Shown: positions 8,054 through 16,423, counted from the first letter of the stretch. The stretch is 42,313 nt of DNA from Oligoflexales bacterium (GCA_947445775.1 CANFEB010000022.1:1-42313); one strand, 5' to 3'. Program-made: numbers and translations. The notes: a model not told the origin generated them from the letters alone.

Positions 8054-10402
8054 TTATTTTTTTTGCCTGACCTTGCGATTGCTCAATAGAAATTTTAGGC
8101 TGGCGCGTGTGGCTCGCTCAGAATAGCCAAAGCGGCTTTCCAGTTGGGTGAAGGCCGTCTTCGCCAATGCGCTATCTTGATCGCCAAGAGATTTTTCCTC
8201 ATCAGTGCCAAGTGCCAGCATTGCCTTTTGGGCGGCCTCAATCACCTTCGATTTTTCATCGTAGTAGTGATCTTGAACCTTACGCAGAAAATCGGGAAAT
8301 ATTCCAGAGATATCAATTTGGGCAGACGGGTTTTCGATTTTCCATGCAGCGACACGCCCTAAAACACCCTCGCGATGCTTTTCGGTATTGCCGGTGACCC
8401 CTAGAACTTTTTCCAGTTCTTTCATGAGATTCAAGTTGGCCGGTTCATAGGAAGATGATTTGGCGTTATATATTTTTTCCTTCTTGATTTCGGCGACAAT
8501 ATTTTCAACATAACGCTGGAGTAAATTTTCGTATTGCTGTTCCTCGACCAGTGTCAGCGATGACAATAATTCGAGTTCAAAAATATCGGCAAATTCGTCC
8601 TGAATTATTTTTATGAAAAGTGGCGCGTCATGATATTTGCCGCGGGGCTCAAATTGTAGGAAATCGTAAACTGAACGGTCTTTAACTAGGAGTTCAAGTT
8701 CACGGAATATGTCCATTGGTCCGATCATGCCGGAAAGAGCCGTTTGTGCAGCCCGGTAGAGGACCTGCCGGACTTCCCGTGGCGAGGCGCCAAAACGCCC
8801 TTCATAAACGACAGTTCCAACCGATTCCGCTTGGATTTGCTGGCGCAGATCTTGAAGTTGACGGTCTTCTGCAGCCTTTAGGCCCTGCAGGGGTTGCCCT
8901 TCGTAGAGTCGGACTTTGTTGCGTGGATCAAGTTTGACGATGGCGCCGCGCAAGGTCGCCTCGAAGGCTTCGGGATCCGGTTGCTTGAGGCGGGTCAATG
9001 CCGCCCACGTGCACAATAGGTCAATCGTGTGCGGCAAAATCTCGTAGGACTTTGCTAGTGCAGCGCGGTCTGTGTCGTAAATCTTTGTTTCAAGCGATGG
9101 GCGTAGCAGGTAGGGAACCCTGATGAATTCAAACCGCCCCCGAAAGGAACTGAAATCGGGAATGGCCTTGAAGGCGTCAAGATGCTTTTCATTGCTGGTT
9201 GCGACGAAGATAGTGTCCAGAAGGGCTGTGGCAGAAGGCAAAGAAACCATCCCGCGCTCGATGGTGGAAAGCAGGTATTTGAAGGTGTCTACGGGGCGTT
9301 TCAATAAGTCAGAAAATTCTAGGATGCCGCGATTGGCTTCAACTAGTTCGCCTTGGGCTTCATAAAACCTGATGTTTTGCAGGCTCGTCGGTAAATTGGC
9401 GAGATTTTTATCCATCGTCAGCTGTTTTTCTTGCGCATCGATCGACATTTGGGGCTCAACGGTTGACATGCCGACACGGTACTGGCGCGAGAAAAAGAAG
9501 CGTTCGACTTGGATGTGCCGAAGAACTTTGCCTGCGTCGCCCTCGTAGGCGATGAGTAGGTTTTCGTAGATCTGTTGGTTTTTCTTGGACAGGCCGCCAA
9601 GAAGGATATGCGCAGGCAGCTCAACTTTCTCCGGGGCGCAGCCATCCTGTAAGCCGATCCAGGTCCGGAGCCATGTTTCACGTTCTGGCATGGGAATTAA
9701 ATAGAGCGGATTTTCTTTGAATTCTGAGACGATCCTGGAGGCAATATCAAACTCTTCCAAGAGTGCGTAAGAGGTGGGGCCGGATTCCTCTGATGTTGAT
9801 TTACCAAAGCCGATGGGTCCGGATTCGCCGCGAATCTTAGGCGCCGAAGATTTGTCGGTCGGAAACACCCAATTGAAGCGGTAGACGGCGCCAGCGTCCT
9901 CTTCACTGTACATTTGCATGGTGTGTGCGATGGCCTCGATAGTCGAGGTCTTGGAGGAGCCGTTGGGCCCGTGCAGCATGATTAGCTTGTTGGACACGCC
10001 CTGCCGGACAAAGGCTTGCAAGATATTGTAGAATTCGCGTTGAACTGCCCCACCGCCAATGATCGGGATGCGCCGATCCGTTCCGATATCAAAGATTTTG
10101 AAGGATGGGGCCTCCGGAAGGCGGCCATTCCTGGCTTGGCCCGGCGTGTTCTTCGAATCGGAGGCCGCCGATTCTGATTTACCGAAATGGTCAAAGACGT
10201 CGCGCAGATATGTCGAGCTGTTGCGGATCATCATACGGGGTTTTTTCTGGACGATTCCAAGAAAGTCTGCAAATGAAAGCAAAGTTTTTCGCTGCTTGAA
10301 GAGGGACATGCTCGCGCCGGAAAAACCGGTGAGAAGCGCGTCAACACTGGCGTTTGAGCCTGTGGGATAAAGATCAGCCGGACGGTTGTCATTTGGTGTC
10401 AT
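8054..10402 (-). CDS. prkA: PrkA-family serine protein kinase (AAA+ type)
   Basis: The product is 782 residues, longer than the usual 640-690 of PrkA/YeaG. The extra length is mostly an N-terminal stretch and a polar linker (about 75-100, rich in Ser/Asn/Pro). Family blocks visible are FKIFDIGTDRRIPIIGGGA, the Walker A loop HGPNGSSKTS (144-153), a Walker-B-like region near LLEEFDI, and FEFIRVPYLLRPSLE of the sensor/arginine-finger part. PrkA proteins are cytoplasmic AAA+ proteins linked to stationary phase, sporulation or nitrogen stress, reported as kinases and in some cases as proteases. The usual partners YeaH (DUF444) and SpoVR are absent here; instead the gene is divergent from phoH. AAGGGA about 8 bases upstream supports ATG 10402. 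Confidence 0.88.
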   Translation of the reverse strand: MTPNDNRPADLYPTGSNASVDALLTGFSGASMSLFKQRKTLLSFADFLGIVQKKPRMMIRNSSTYLRDVFDHFGKSESAASDSKNTPGQARNGRLPEAPSFKIFDIGTDRRIPIIGGGAVQREFYNILQAFVRQGVSNKLIMLHGPNGSSKTSTIEAIAHTMQMYSEEDAGAVYRFNWVFPTDKSSAPKIRGESGPIGFGKSTSEESGPTSYALLEEFDIASRIVSEFKENPLYLIPMPERETWLRTWIGLQDGCAPEKVELPAHILLGGLSKKNQQIYENLLIAYEGDAGKVLRHIQVERFFFSRQYRVGMSTVEPQMSIDAQEKQLTMDKNLANLPTSLQNIRFYEAQGELVEANRGILEFSDLLKRPVDTFKYLLSTIERGMVSLPSATALLDTIFVATSNEKHLDAFKAIPDFSSFRGRFEFIRVPYLLRPSLETKIYDTDRAALAKSYEILPHTIDLLCTWAALTRLKQPDPEAFEATLRGAIVKLDPRNKVRLYEGQPLQGLKAAEDRQLQDLRQQIQAESVGTVVYEGRFGASPREVRQVLYRAAQTALSGMIGPMDIFRELELLVKDRSVYDFLQFEPRGKYHDAPLFIKIIQDEFADIFELELLSSLTLVEEQQYENLLQRYVENIVAEIKKEKIYNAKSSSYEPANLNLMKELEKVLGVTGNTEKHREGVLGRVAAWKIENPSAQIDISGIFPDFLRKVQDHYYDEKSKVIEAAQKAMLALGTDEEKSLGDQDSALAKTAFTQLESRFGYSERATRASLKFLLSNRKVRQKK

Positions 10403-10648
10403 TGAGTGTCCCTTTTCCCAAGATGATCATTATCAAGAATAACGGAACGCCTGACAGGTGTCATTATGGGCTGGGCTGATCAAAAAAGCGCCAATTTTGG
10501 GTACATCACACCGGCATGACCCCGGCATGACACAGATCAATGACCTGTGTTAGGATTTTCCCAAGGTGATTCAGGTTCCTTAAGGCGCTTATTTTCTCAG
10601 CCCTAAGCCCCCTGCTGCAGGCTCTAATCTTTAATCAAGGCGAGGTTT
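10403..10648. promoter_or_regulatory. Shared prkA/phoH control region with palindromes
   Basis: These 246 bases separate two divergent stress-type genes. They contain a 21-base palindrome at 10530-10550 (10-base arms, one mismatch, core acacag...ctgtgt). A smaller one lies at 10452-10463 (tgacaggtgtca), and there is a direct repeat ccggcatgac at 10511-10520 and 10522-10531. These look like binding sites for dimeric regulators that could control both genes. I cannot place -35/-10 boxes with confidence. Confidence 0.5.
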
Positions 10649-11980
10649 ATGAAAAAAGTCTTTATCCTCGATACCAACATCCTTCTGAACAATCCCGATA
10701 GTATTTTTAAATTCGACGACAACGATGTGGTGATTCCGATTTCAGTGATCGAGGAAGTCGATACGTTCAAAAAAGACTTGAGCGAAACCGGGAGAAATGC
10801 TCGCCAGGTGTCGCGGATTCTTGACCGGTTGCGGGAAAAAGGAACGCTTTCCTCTGGCATCCGTCTTTTCGATGAAAAGGAAGAATCTGGGAGCTTGTTT
10901 GTGTACCTCGGGCATAACATGAATTTGTTGCCCGATGTCTTGGCCGACAACACGGACAATCATATCTTGTCGATTGCCCTGACACTCCAGAAGCAATTCG
11001 GCGAAGGCCGCAAGGTCAGCGTCATTACCAAGGATTGCAACCTTCGGATCAAAGCGGATGCTTTCGGCATCGCAGCGGAAGATTTTGAGGCTGACAAGGT
11101 CGACATTTCCCACCTTTATTCTGGCTACCGGAATGTGAAGGCTCCGTCGGCGGCGATCAATGATTTTTACAATCGCAGGGAGATGAAGTCTCCGGTGCCC
11201 GACTTGAATCCAAACGAGTTTGTGATTCTTGAAGATCAAGACGATTCCAACCAGTTCGTCTACGGGATGTACGATCCCCAGGGCGAAGTGATCCGAATGC
11301 TGGAGCCTCATTCGGAAGGTGTGTGGGGGATTTACCCGCGCAATATCGAACAGACTTTTGCCCTTGAGGCGCTCCTTGACGACAACATTAAATTGGTGAC
11401 CCTCAGCGGTGGCGCTGGAACGGGCAAGACTCTGATGGCGATTGCTGCAGGGCTGGCAAAAACAACTGATGAGGACGAGTACCATAAGCTCCTCGTGGCC
11501 CGCCCAATTTTTCCGTTGGGCAAGGACCTGGGCTTTTTGCCTGGAGATCTCGACGAGAAACTCAATCCTTGGATGCAGCCAATTTTTGACAACCTTGAGT
11601 TGTTGTTGGGGGGCGGTGCCGGCGGACGGCACAAGCGTTTTGGCAAGGGCTATCAGGAGTTGATCAGTCAAGGGATGTTGGCGGTTGAGCCGTTGACCTA
11701 CATCCGTGGTCGTTCACTGCCAAACCAGTATTTCGTGGTGGACGAGGCGCAGAATCTGACGCCCCATGAAATCAAGACGATTTTAACGCGGGCTGGTGAA
11801 GGCACAAAGGTCGTTCTGACGGGCGATCCATATCAAATTGACAATCCGTATATTGACTCGGAAAACAACGGTCTGACGTATGTGATCGAGCGTTTTCGGA
11901 CTTCCAAAATTGCCGCCCACATTACTTTGCAGCGTGGCGAGCGCAGTGAATTGGCGACCTTGGCGGCTTCAGTTCTCTAA
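10649..11980 (+). CDS. phoH: PIN-PhoH ATPase/ribonuclease-helicase-like protein
   Basis: The product is 443 residues in the PhoH2-like build. The N-terminal PIN domain (about 1-140) shows FILDTNILLNN with the first metal-binding Asp, then VIPISVIEEVD with a conserved Glu, and later DNHILSIAL. After a linker, the PhoH domain (about 230-443) has Walker A LSGGAGTGKTLMA, Walker B YFVVDEAQNLTP and VVLTGDPYQIDNP. Known PIN-PhoH proteins unwind and cleave RNA in an ATP-dependent way, and PhoH proteins are often induced by stress or phosphate limitation. AAGGCGAGG before ATG 10649 supports the start. It is divergent from prkA and convergent with bcp; only 25 bases separate the ends of phoH and bcp. 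Confidence 0.93.
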   Translation: MKKVFILDTNILLNNPDSIFKFDDNDVVIPISVIEEVDTFKKDLSETGRNARQVSRILDRLREKGTLSSGIRLFDEKEESGSLFVYLGHNMNLLPDVLADNTDNHILSIALTLQKQFGEGRKVSVITKDCNLRIKADAFGIAAEDFEADKVDISHLYSGYRNVKAPSAAINDFYNRREMKSPVPDLNPNEFVILEDQDDSNQFVYGMYDPQGEVIRMLEPHSEGVWGIYPRNIEQTFALEALLDDNIKLVTLSGGAGTGKTLMAIAAGLAKTTDEDEYHKLLVARPIFPLGKDLGFLPGDLDEKLNPWMQPIFDNLELLLGGGAGGRHKRFGKGYQELISQGMLAVEPLTYIRGRSLPNQYFVVDEAQNLTPHEIKTILTRAGEGTKVVLTGDPYQIDNPYIDSENNGLTYVIERFRTSKIAAHITLQRGERSELATLAASVL

Positions 11981-12005
11981 GGAGGATGACGGAGTCGCAG
12001 CGTCG

Positions 12006-12596
12006 TTAGAGTTTCTGGATAGCCGCCAGGACTTCATCGGTGTGGCCATCGACCTTGACCTTGGGCCAGGCGGCGGCAATTTTTCCCGTCTTGTCGATTA
12101 AAAATGTTGCGCGTTGGATTCCCATATACGTCCGGCCATACATGCTTTTTTCGACCCAGACCCCATACTTCGTTGCGACTGCGTTTTGCTCATCGGCAAC
12201 GAGGGGAAATGGCAAGTTGTACTTTTCAATAAAGCGAAGGTGGCTCTTGATCGCATCGGGACTGACTCCGATCACGGCGGTGCCGGTGGCTAGTATGCGC
12301 CCGTGGTGATCGCGAAATGAGCAAGCCTCCATCGTGCAACCGGGCGTGTCGTCCTTCGGGTAGAAGTAGAGCACGACATTTTGACTGTTGCGAAAGGATG
12401 CCAAGTTGATGGCATGACCGGTGGAAGCAGGATGGGAAAAATCCGGCGCAAGGTCCCCAGCAACTGGCATTGTGCTGGGTTTTAGAACCTTAACGCCAGC
12501 CTTGACGACAGATTTTTTTGCCGACTTTTTAATAACTGCTTTTTTTGCGGACTTCTTTTTAACCGCTTTTTTTACGGCAGTTTTCTTCTTGGCCAT
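12006..12596 (-). CDS. bcp: Bcp-type thiol peroxidase with histone-H1-like N-terminal tail
   Basis: The product is 196 residues. Residues 1-40 are a Lys/Ala/Val tail of repeated AVKK, SAKK and AVIKK units, like histone H1 C-termini or bacterial Hc1/AlgP-type proteins. Residues 41-196 are a complete peroxiredoxin of the BCP/PrxQ class: LYFYPKDDTPGCTMEACSF holds the peroxidatic Cys87 and a resolving Cys92 five residues later, with the catalytic Pro/Thr before them. Such enzymes reduce organic and hydrogen peroxide using thioredoxin. The tail is not part of the usual 150-160-residue family and would be expected to bind nucleic acid, possibly keeping the enzyme on the nucleoid. The tail is in frame and follows the ATG closely; no better internal start is apparent. 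Confidence 0.9.
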   Translation of the reverse strand: MAKKKTAVKKAVKKKSAKKAVIKKSAKKSVVKAGVKVLKPSTMPVAGDLAPDFSHPASTGHAINLASFRNSQNVVLYFYPKDDTPGCTMEACSFRDHHGRILATGTAVIGVSPDAIKSHLRFIEKYNLPFPLVADEQNAVATKYGVWVEKSMYGRTYMGIQRATFLIDKTGKIAAAWPKVKVDGHTDEVLAAIQKL

Positions 12597-12620
12597 GGCG
12601 GATTCCTCATGTTCCAGGCT

Positions 12621-13211
12621 TTAGGCTTTCGGCTCTTGCAGTTCAAGTTCCAGTTCGATCTTCACTTCATCGCCAACCACGACACCGCCGGCCTCCAGAG
12701 CCTTGTTCCAGGTCAGGCCAAAGTCCTTGCGGTTAATCTTGGTGGTCGCGCTGAGGCCGCGCTTCATGTTGCCCCAAGGATCCTTGAATGCAGCCGTTGG
12801 GCCGACAACATCGAGTGTGACAGATTTCGTGATGCCATGAATGGTCAAATCCCCGATTACTTTCAATTGGTCCTTGCCGGACTTTGCAACGGTTTTTGAA
12901 GTGAATTTGATCAACGGAAATTTTTGGACATCAAAAAATTCTGGGCTGCGCAAATGTTCATCGCGCTTGCCATTGTTGGTGTCGATCGATTTGGCATCCA
13001 AACTTGCCTCGACCTTTGACTTGGTGATGTCGGCGGCATTCAGATCGATTTTGGCGTCAACACCAGTGAAATCACCGCTCACGTTGGTGATCATCATGTG
13101 CCTGACCTTGAAGTGAGCGGTCGAGTGGGCTTGGTCAGAGACCCAGGTTGTTGAATAGGCCAACGAGGAAACGGCCATCGTGATAGTCGCAAGGAATGCA
13201 TTTCTAATCAT
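12621..13211 (-). CDS. YceI-family periplasmic lipid-binding-like protein
   Basis: The product is about 196 residues. A Sec signal peptide (hydrophobic FLATITMAVSSLAYS) ends near residue 21, after which the mature YceI lipocalin-like barrel begins TTWVSDQAHSTAHFKVRH. Further family blocks are VSGDFTG, HLRSPEFFDVQKFPLIKF and GDLTIHGITKSVTLDV. YceI proteins bind isoprenoid-type lipids in a beta barrel in the periplasm and are often induced by base or osmotic stress. Two adjacent ATGs exist (13214 and 13211); either gives the same signal peptide. The start overlaps the end of the upstream cysteine-rich gene by about 8-11 bases, so the two are probably co-transcribed. Confidence 0.9.
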   Translation of the reverse strand: MIRNAFLATITMAVSSLAYSTTWVSDQAHSTAHFKVRHMMITNVSGDFTGVDAKIDLNAADITKSKVEASLDAKSIDTNNGKRDEHLRSPEFFDVQKFPLIKFTSKTVAKSGKDQLKVIGDLTIHGITKSVTLDVVGPTAAFKDPWGNMKRGLSATTKINRKDFGLTWNKALEAGGVVVGDEVKIELELELQEPKA

Positions 13212-14514
13212 CATTTTTTTTGACTCGCTTTTTGATTTCGTTTTTGACTGACTTTGAGGTTACCGCTGAGAGACTAGCACTAATGAGAACTTTTTTCCCC
13301 GTCCACTCGGAAATGAATTGTTTGGCGTCTTGCTTGATCATTCCTGACAGGCGCTCGATCAATTCATCGCTGATCTTACGTTTCCGGCTGAACCATAGCA
13401 AACCCATGGCCTTGTCTGTTGGAATGTATTCTCGCCACTCGAATTCCTTAGCGTCGCGGCGCGATCTGAACTCCACCATGTGCGTGCAACTGCTAAACGC
13501 CTTGCCTTGATCGTCGTCCTGAGGATTGGGCAGGATGCGCGCCCTTGGACTAAACACCAAAGAGCCGGTTGGTAACGCCCACAAATTTTTTGCCAAAGTT
13601 TTAAATCCGCGCCAGATATCCCTAGGCGGCGAGGTGTCGCCTGTTTCAAAATATTCTGCGTCGATTTCAGAACGGTATTTACGAGGCACGACTTTGACCG
13701 CCGCCCGGTCAAACTTGATGGGTTCTTGGATGTCGATGGTGTTGGAAATTTGCCAAAGTTCATCGCGGTGTTTTCGGACTAAATCTGCACATCCACGCAA
13801 CAGTTCAAGTTCACGACCATAAAATTTTCCCCAAATGACCTTGAGGGCGGCTGGTGTCCAGGCGCCGGTTTCAGGGTCGGAGGCCCTTTCAACTTTCTTG
13901 GCGAGTGAATCGAGGCGCTTCATATAAGCCTTAACGTCAAAGCCCAGCTGCTGCAGCGCCCATTGTCCAAGTGCCATTTCAACTTGTTGAGCAACCGTTT
14001 GCAGGCTTGACCAGAAACGCTCCCCCTTGTCTCCGTTGTCGTGCAAACAAAAGAAAGTCGAACAGACGGAATTGCGGAATGCGTAAAGGTTGCACATTCC
14101 AGATTTTTGTTCGAGAAACGGACATAAAACTTTTAAGCTGCGGCCAAAGCGATCTTCTGCGGTGTCGCTTAGGTAATGGGCCCACTGGTTTGGCGATGAA
14201 ACCATTCCTTCGGGCAGGAGAAAACCGTCTTTGATCAATCGTTTGACGATTGGTTCCGACTTGGCATCGCTCAGCGCAAGGCCAAGAAGAAAATTCGGAA
14301 CGCGAGGATGATAGGTGCAGCAACGGTAATCTGGACGCCAACCCTCGAACTTCGCCCGCGGACAGTCTAGGCAGGTGGCACGGCGCTCCTGGGGCATGGT
14401 GATATCGGTCAGCGCGGCGGGCAACATATAGCGCCAGATGCCCGGAACCCAGTGTTCCCCCAATTTAAACGCTTGTTCGATAGGATCCGGTGACGATGAA
14501 TTTTTTGGCGACAT
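13204..14514 (-). CDS. Conserved-looking cysteine-rich protein of unknown function
   Basis: The product is 436 residues. I do not recognise a characterised family. Eight cysteines fall in two groups: C48, C51, C65, C66 (TCLDCPRA...YRCCTYHPRVPNFLLGLAL) and C131, C141, C151, C156 (LCPFLEQKSGMCNLY, then NSVCSTFFCLHD). The second group recalls YkgJ-like putative Zn/Fe-chelating proteins, where cysteines and a short Tyr-x-x-Arg segment bind metal or an Fe-S cluster; that is inference. No signal peptide or membrane helix is evident. The last 20 residues are highly basic (KSVKNEIKKRVKK). It is the first gene of a minus-strand pair with the YceI gene, overlapping it by a few bases. Confidence 0.75.
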   Translation of the reverse strand: MSPKNSSSPDPIEQAFKLGEHWVPGIWRYMLPAALTDITMPQERRATCLDCPRAKFEGWRPDYRCCTYHPRVPNFLLGLALSDAKSEPIVKRLIKDGFLLPEGMVSSPNQWAHYLSDTAEDRFGRSLKVLCPFLEQKSGMCNLYAFRNSVCSTFFCLHDNGDKGERFWSSLQTVAQQVEMALGQWALQQLGFDVKAYMKRLDSLAKKVERASDPETGAWTPAALKVIWGKFYGRELELLRGCADLVRKHRDELWQISNTIDIQEPIKFDRAAVKVVPRKYRSEIDAEYFETGDTSPPRDIWRGFKTLAKNLWALPTGSLVFSPRARILPNPQDDDQGKAFSSCTHMVEFRSRRDAKEFEWREYIPTDKAMGLLWFSRKRKISDELIERLSGMIKQDAKQFISEWTGKKVLISASLSAVTSKSVKNEIKKRVKKNDD

Positions 14515-14595
14515 TTATAACCGACTGTAATTACGAGGTTTTGTGTATTATGGGGCTATTTTCCCCGCTGAAAAAATTCATTCAAGCTCTCAATC

Positions 14596-14625
14596 TTGCT
14601 GGAAAATCCTGATAATTTGTATAAG
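14596..14625 (+). promoter_or_regulatory. Probable infC promoter
   Basis: TTGCTG (14596-14601) and TATAAG (14620-14625) are separated by 18 bases, close to the sigma-70 consensus. Transcription from here would give a leader of about 50 bases before the TTG start of infC. Confidence 0.45.
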
Positions 14626-14634
14626 AAAGTGTTG

Positions 14635-14650
14635 GTGGTTGTGAAACCAC
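14635..14650 (+). promoter_or_regulatory. Hairpin in the infC leader
   Basis: Six-base arms (gtggtt / aaccac) enclose a gtga loop, a GNRA-type tetraloop, extendable by two wobble pairs. It ends about 20 bases before the infC ribosome-binding site. It could take part in translational control of IF3. Confidence 0.4.
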
Positions 14651-14684
14651 TGCATTTAAAACAATTCGAAAGGACAAACCGCTT

Positions 14685-15164
14685 TTGGAAGTTATCAACC
14701 GGACAAATTCCCGCCAATATTCCCAAGTCCGCCTCGTTGGCGAAGATGTAAATGAAATCGTTGCTATCGGGGACGCTCTGCGCCGGGCCGAGGACGAAGG
14801 CTTGGACCTTTGCCTTGTCAGCGACAAGTCGACGCCGCCTGTGGTGCGATTGCAGGATTTCAAGAAACTTTTGTACGAGCAGAAGAAGGCGAAATCCAAG
14901 CAGACGAAGGGTTCTGAGCTTAAAGAGATCCAATTTAAGATCAACATCAGCGACCACGACCTTCAAACAAAAATGAACAATATCACTAAGTTCCTGGAAC
15001 GTGGCGATAAGGTCAAAATCATCGTCCGCCTTCGGGGACGAGAGCGCGAAGCCCCAGAACGGGCGCGAGCACTCATTGACCGGGTGACCAGCGTGGTGAA
15101 ATGCAAAGTCTCCACCGTGCCGGGTCCGATCGCGATCGCAATTTTGGAGCCGGTCAAAACCTGA
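14685..15164 (+). CDS. infC: Translation initiation factor IF-3
   Basis: The product is 159 residues. The N-domain opens EVINRTNSRQYSQVRLVGED, followed by EDEGLDLCLVSDKSTPPVVRLQDFKKLLYEQKK. The C-domain has KEIQFKINISDHDLQTKMNN and FLERGDKVKIIVRLRGRE. IF3 binds the 30S subunit, prevents 50S joining and rejects non-canonical start codons. The start is TTG at 14685 with AAGGAC about 9 bases upstream; no in-frame ATG gives a full protein. A non-AUG start is a known device by which IF3 limits its own synthesis (AUU in E. coli), so the TTG may serve the same purpose. The usual downstream partners rpmI and rplT are missing; an XRE/IrrE-like gene follows instead. Confidence 0.96.
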   Translation: MEVINRTNSRQYSQVRLVGEDVNEIVAIGDALRRAEDEGLDLCLVSDKSTPPVVRLQDFKKLLYEQKKAKSKQTKGSELKEIQFKINISDHDLQTKMNNITKFLERGDKVKIIVRLRGREREAPERARALIDRVTSVVKCKVSTVPGPIAIAILEPVKT

Positions 15165-15241
15165 GAGCCTTGACCGGTCCCAAGAAATCGTTTCTAATTA
15201 ACTACAGCCATTCCCTAACAGTTGAAAAAACAGGCTTTTAG

Positions 15242-15264
15242 CGCAGCATGACGCTGCGTTTCTT
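15242..15264 (+). terminator. Possible terminator hairpin after infC
   Basis: Arms cgcagc and gctgcg are separated by 5 bases and followed by a short T-rich run (tttctt). The stem is short and the T tract imperfect, so it is only a moderate candidate. It lies between infC and the next gene, which has its own AAGGAGG ribosome-binding site. Confidence 0.4.
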
Positions 15265-15336
15265 GGTTGGCCACACGGTTCTGTAAAATGCGGAACCTGT
15301 TTGGTCTTTCGGCGCATGACAAGGAGGTTTGTCGTT

Positions 15337-16239
15337 ATGAAAAAGACGGAAGAGAACCGTTACCCGCATTCCGCAACACTGTTTCGCTTCTGCAAGGAAG
15401 CGCTCGAAATCCGCTACGAAGGCAATGTCAAGGTGATCGACCAGGATGTCGGTGCCATCCTTGGATATGATCCTGCAGACTGTAGCCACTGGAAGAAGGG
15501 CAAGAAGAACATTCGTGCCCTTTCGACCTTGCGGGGTCTTGCCGACCATCTAAACGTCGATGAACGCTTGATCATCGAAATCGCTTCAGGCTCCGTTGGC
15601 CTAGATGAAGCCGTGTTCGAATACCGTGGTTACGGTGCGTTTTCGATCACTGGCCGGCACATGGAAAATCTGAAGAAAGAATACTTCAAGAATCCAGGCC
15701 GTTGGCAGACGGATGGGGCTCCAGCTGCCTTTGAGACTTTGTTTGATGTCAATCGCACTGCCGTGCTGAAGTCGGTCAAGGCGATCGTCGAGCAGGGCCG
15801 CTTTACGGAAGCCCCGGTGTACATCCCAGAAGTCCTGCAGATGTTCCCGGCGATTTCGATTGTCGCCGCAACAACCCTCGAAAAGCCTTACATTGCTGAA
15901 TACACCGGCACTGGTGCTGAAACCAAATTGACGATTCGTCACCGTGCCAGCGACGCACGCTCCTTCATCCGATTTCTGATGGCGAAGGAAGTATTTAATT
16001 GGCTCGTCCGTTCCGGGCACGCTTTGGGTGCTGCTTTTGTCGGCGCACCGGAAGATGTTTTGGAAATCCAGGGTAATGCTTTTGCGGGATTGCTCCTTGT
16101 CCCAGGCGACTTCATGCGCCGTGAGGTTGAGCGGATCGATTGCAGTTTGGACATTGTGCAGCAATTGGCCTCGACGTTTTGGGTATCCAAGGCACTGATG
16201 AATCAACGCCTGCGGGATTACATGGAAAACCTGAGCTGA
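15337..16239 (+). CDS. XRE/IrrE-like regulator lacking the HExxH protease motif
   Basis: The product is 300 residues from ATG 15337 (AAGGAGG at 15321-15327; earlier in-frame starts lack such a site). The N-terminal part (about 33-85) looks like a divergent helix-turn-helix (DQDVGAILGY...HWKKGKKNIRALSTLRGLAD). The C-terminal half resembles ImmA/IrrE: RSFIRFLMAKEVFNWL sits where the family has RFTLAHELGHLL, and IQGNAFAGLLLVP matches ANxFAxxLLxP. The zinc motif HExxH is therefore KEVFN here (217-221), which predicts no metalloprotease activity. IrrE/ImmA proteins normally cleave a repressor to turn on stress or mobile-element genes; this one may act as a sensor or decoy. A strong terminator follows. 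Confidence 0.65.
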   Translation: MKKTEENRYPHSATLFRFCKEALEIRYEGNVKVIDQDVGAILGYDPADCSHWKKGKKNIRALSTLRGLADHLNVDERLIIEIASGSVGLDEAVFEYRGYGAFSITGRHMENLKKEYFKNPGRWQTDGAPAAFETLFDVNRTAVLKSVKAIVEQGRFTEAPVYIPEVLQMFPAISIVAATTLEKPYIAEYTGTGAETKLTIRHRASDARSFIRFLMAKEVFNWLVRSGHALGAAFVGAPEDVLEIQGNAFAGLLLVPGDFMRREVERIDCSLDIVQQLASTFWVSKALMNQRLRDYMENLS

Positions 16240-16307
16240 TTGAATTGATTGTACGGGCGCGTTTTTTGGTTTTCGGAAAATGTTTATGTTTTCTTCAATA
16301 TTTATGG

Positions 16308-16347
16308 GCCCTTAGGCATGGAATTCCTTGCCTGAGGGCTTGTTTTT
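16308..16347 (+). terminator. Rho-independent terminator
   Basis: An 11-base stem (gcccttaggca pairing with tgcctgagggc through one G-T pair) has a 10-base loop and is followed by ttgttttta. It closes the infC/IrrE-like unit and separates it from the next gene at 16424. Confidence 0.9.
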
Positions 16348-16423
16348 ATCCCTCCAAGGTCAAGCATTGAGATTCCCTGCCGATTCCTCTTGGGCGTGAT
16401 GAGCCCAATCAGAGGGAGACCCC

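Noticed and set aside
10742-11671. 309-codon open frame opposite phoH
   Set aside because: It lies fully inside phoH, whose PIN and P-loop motifs are certain.
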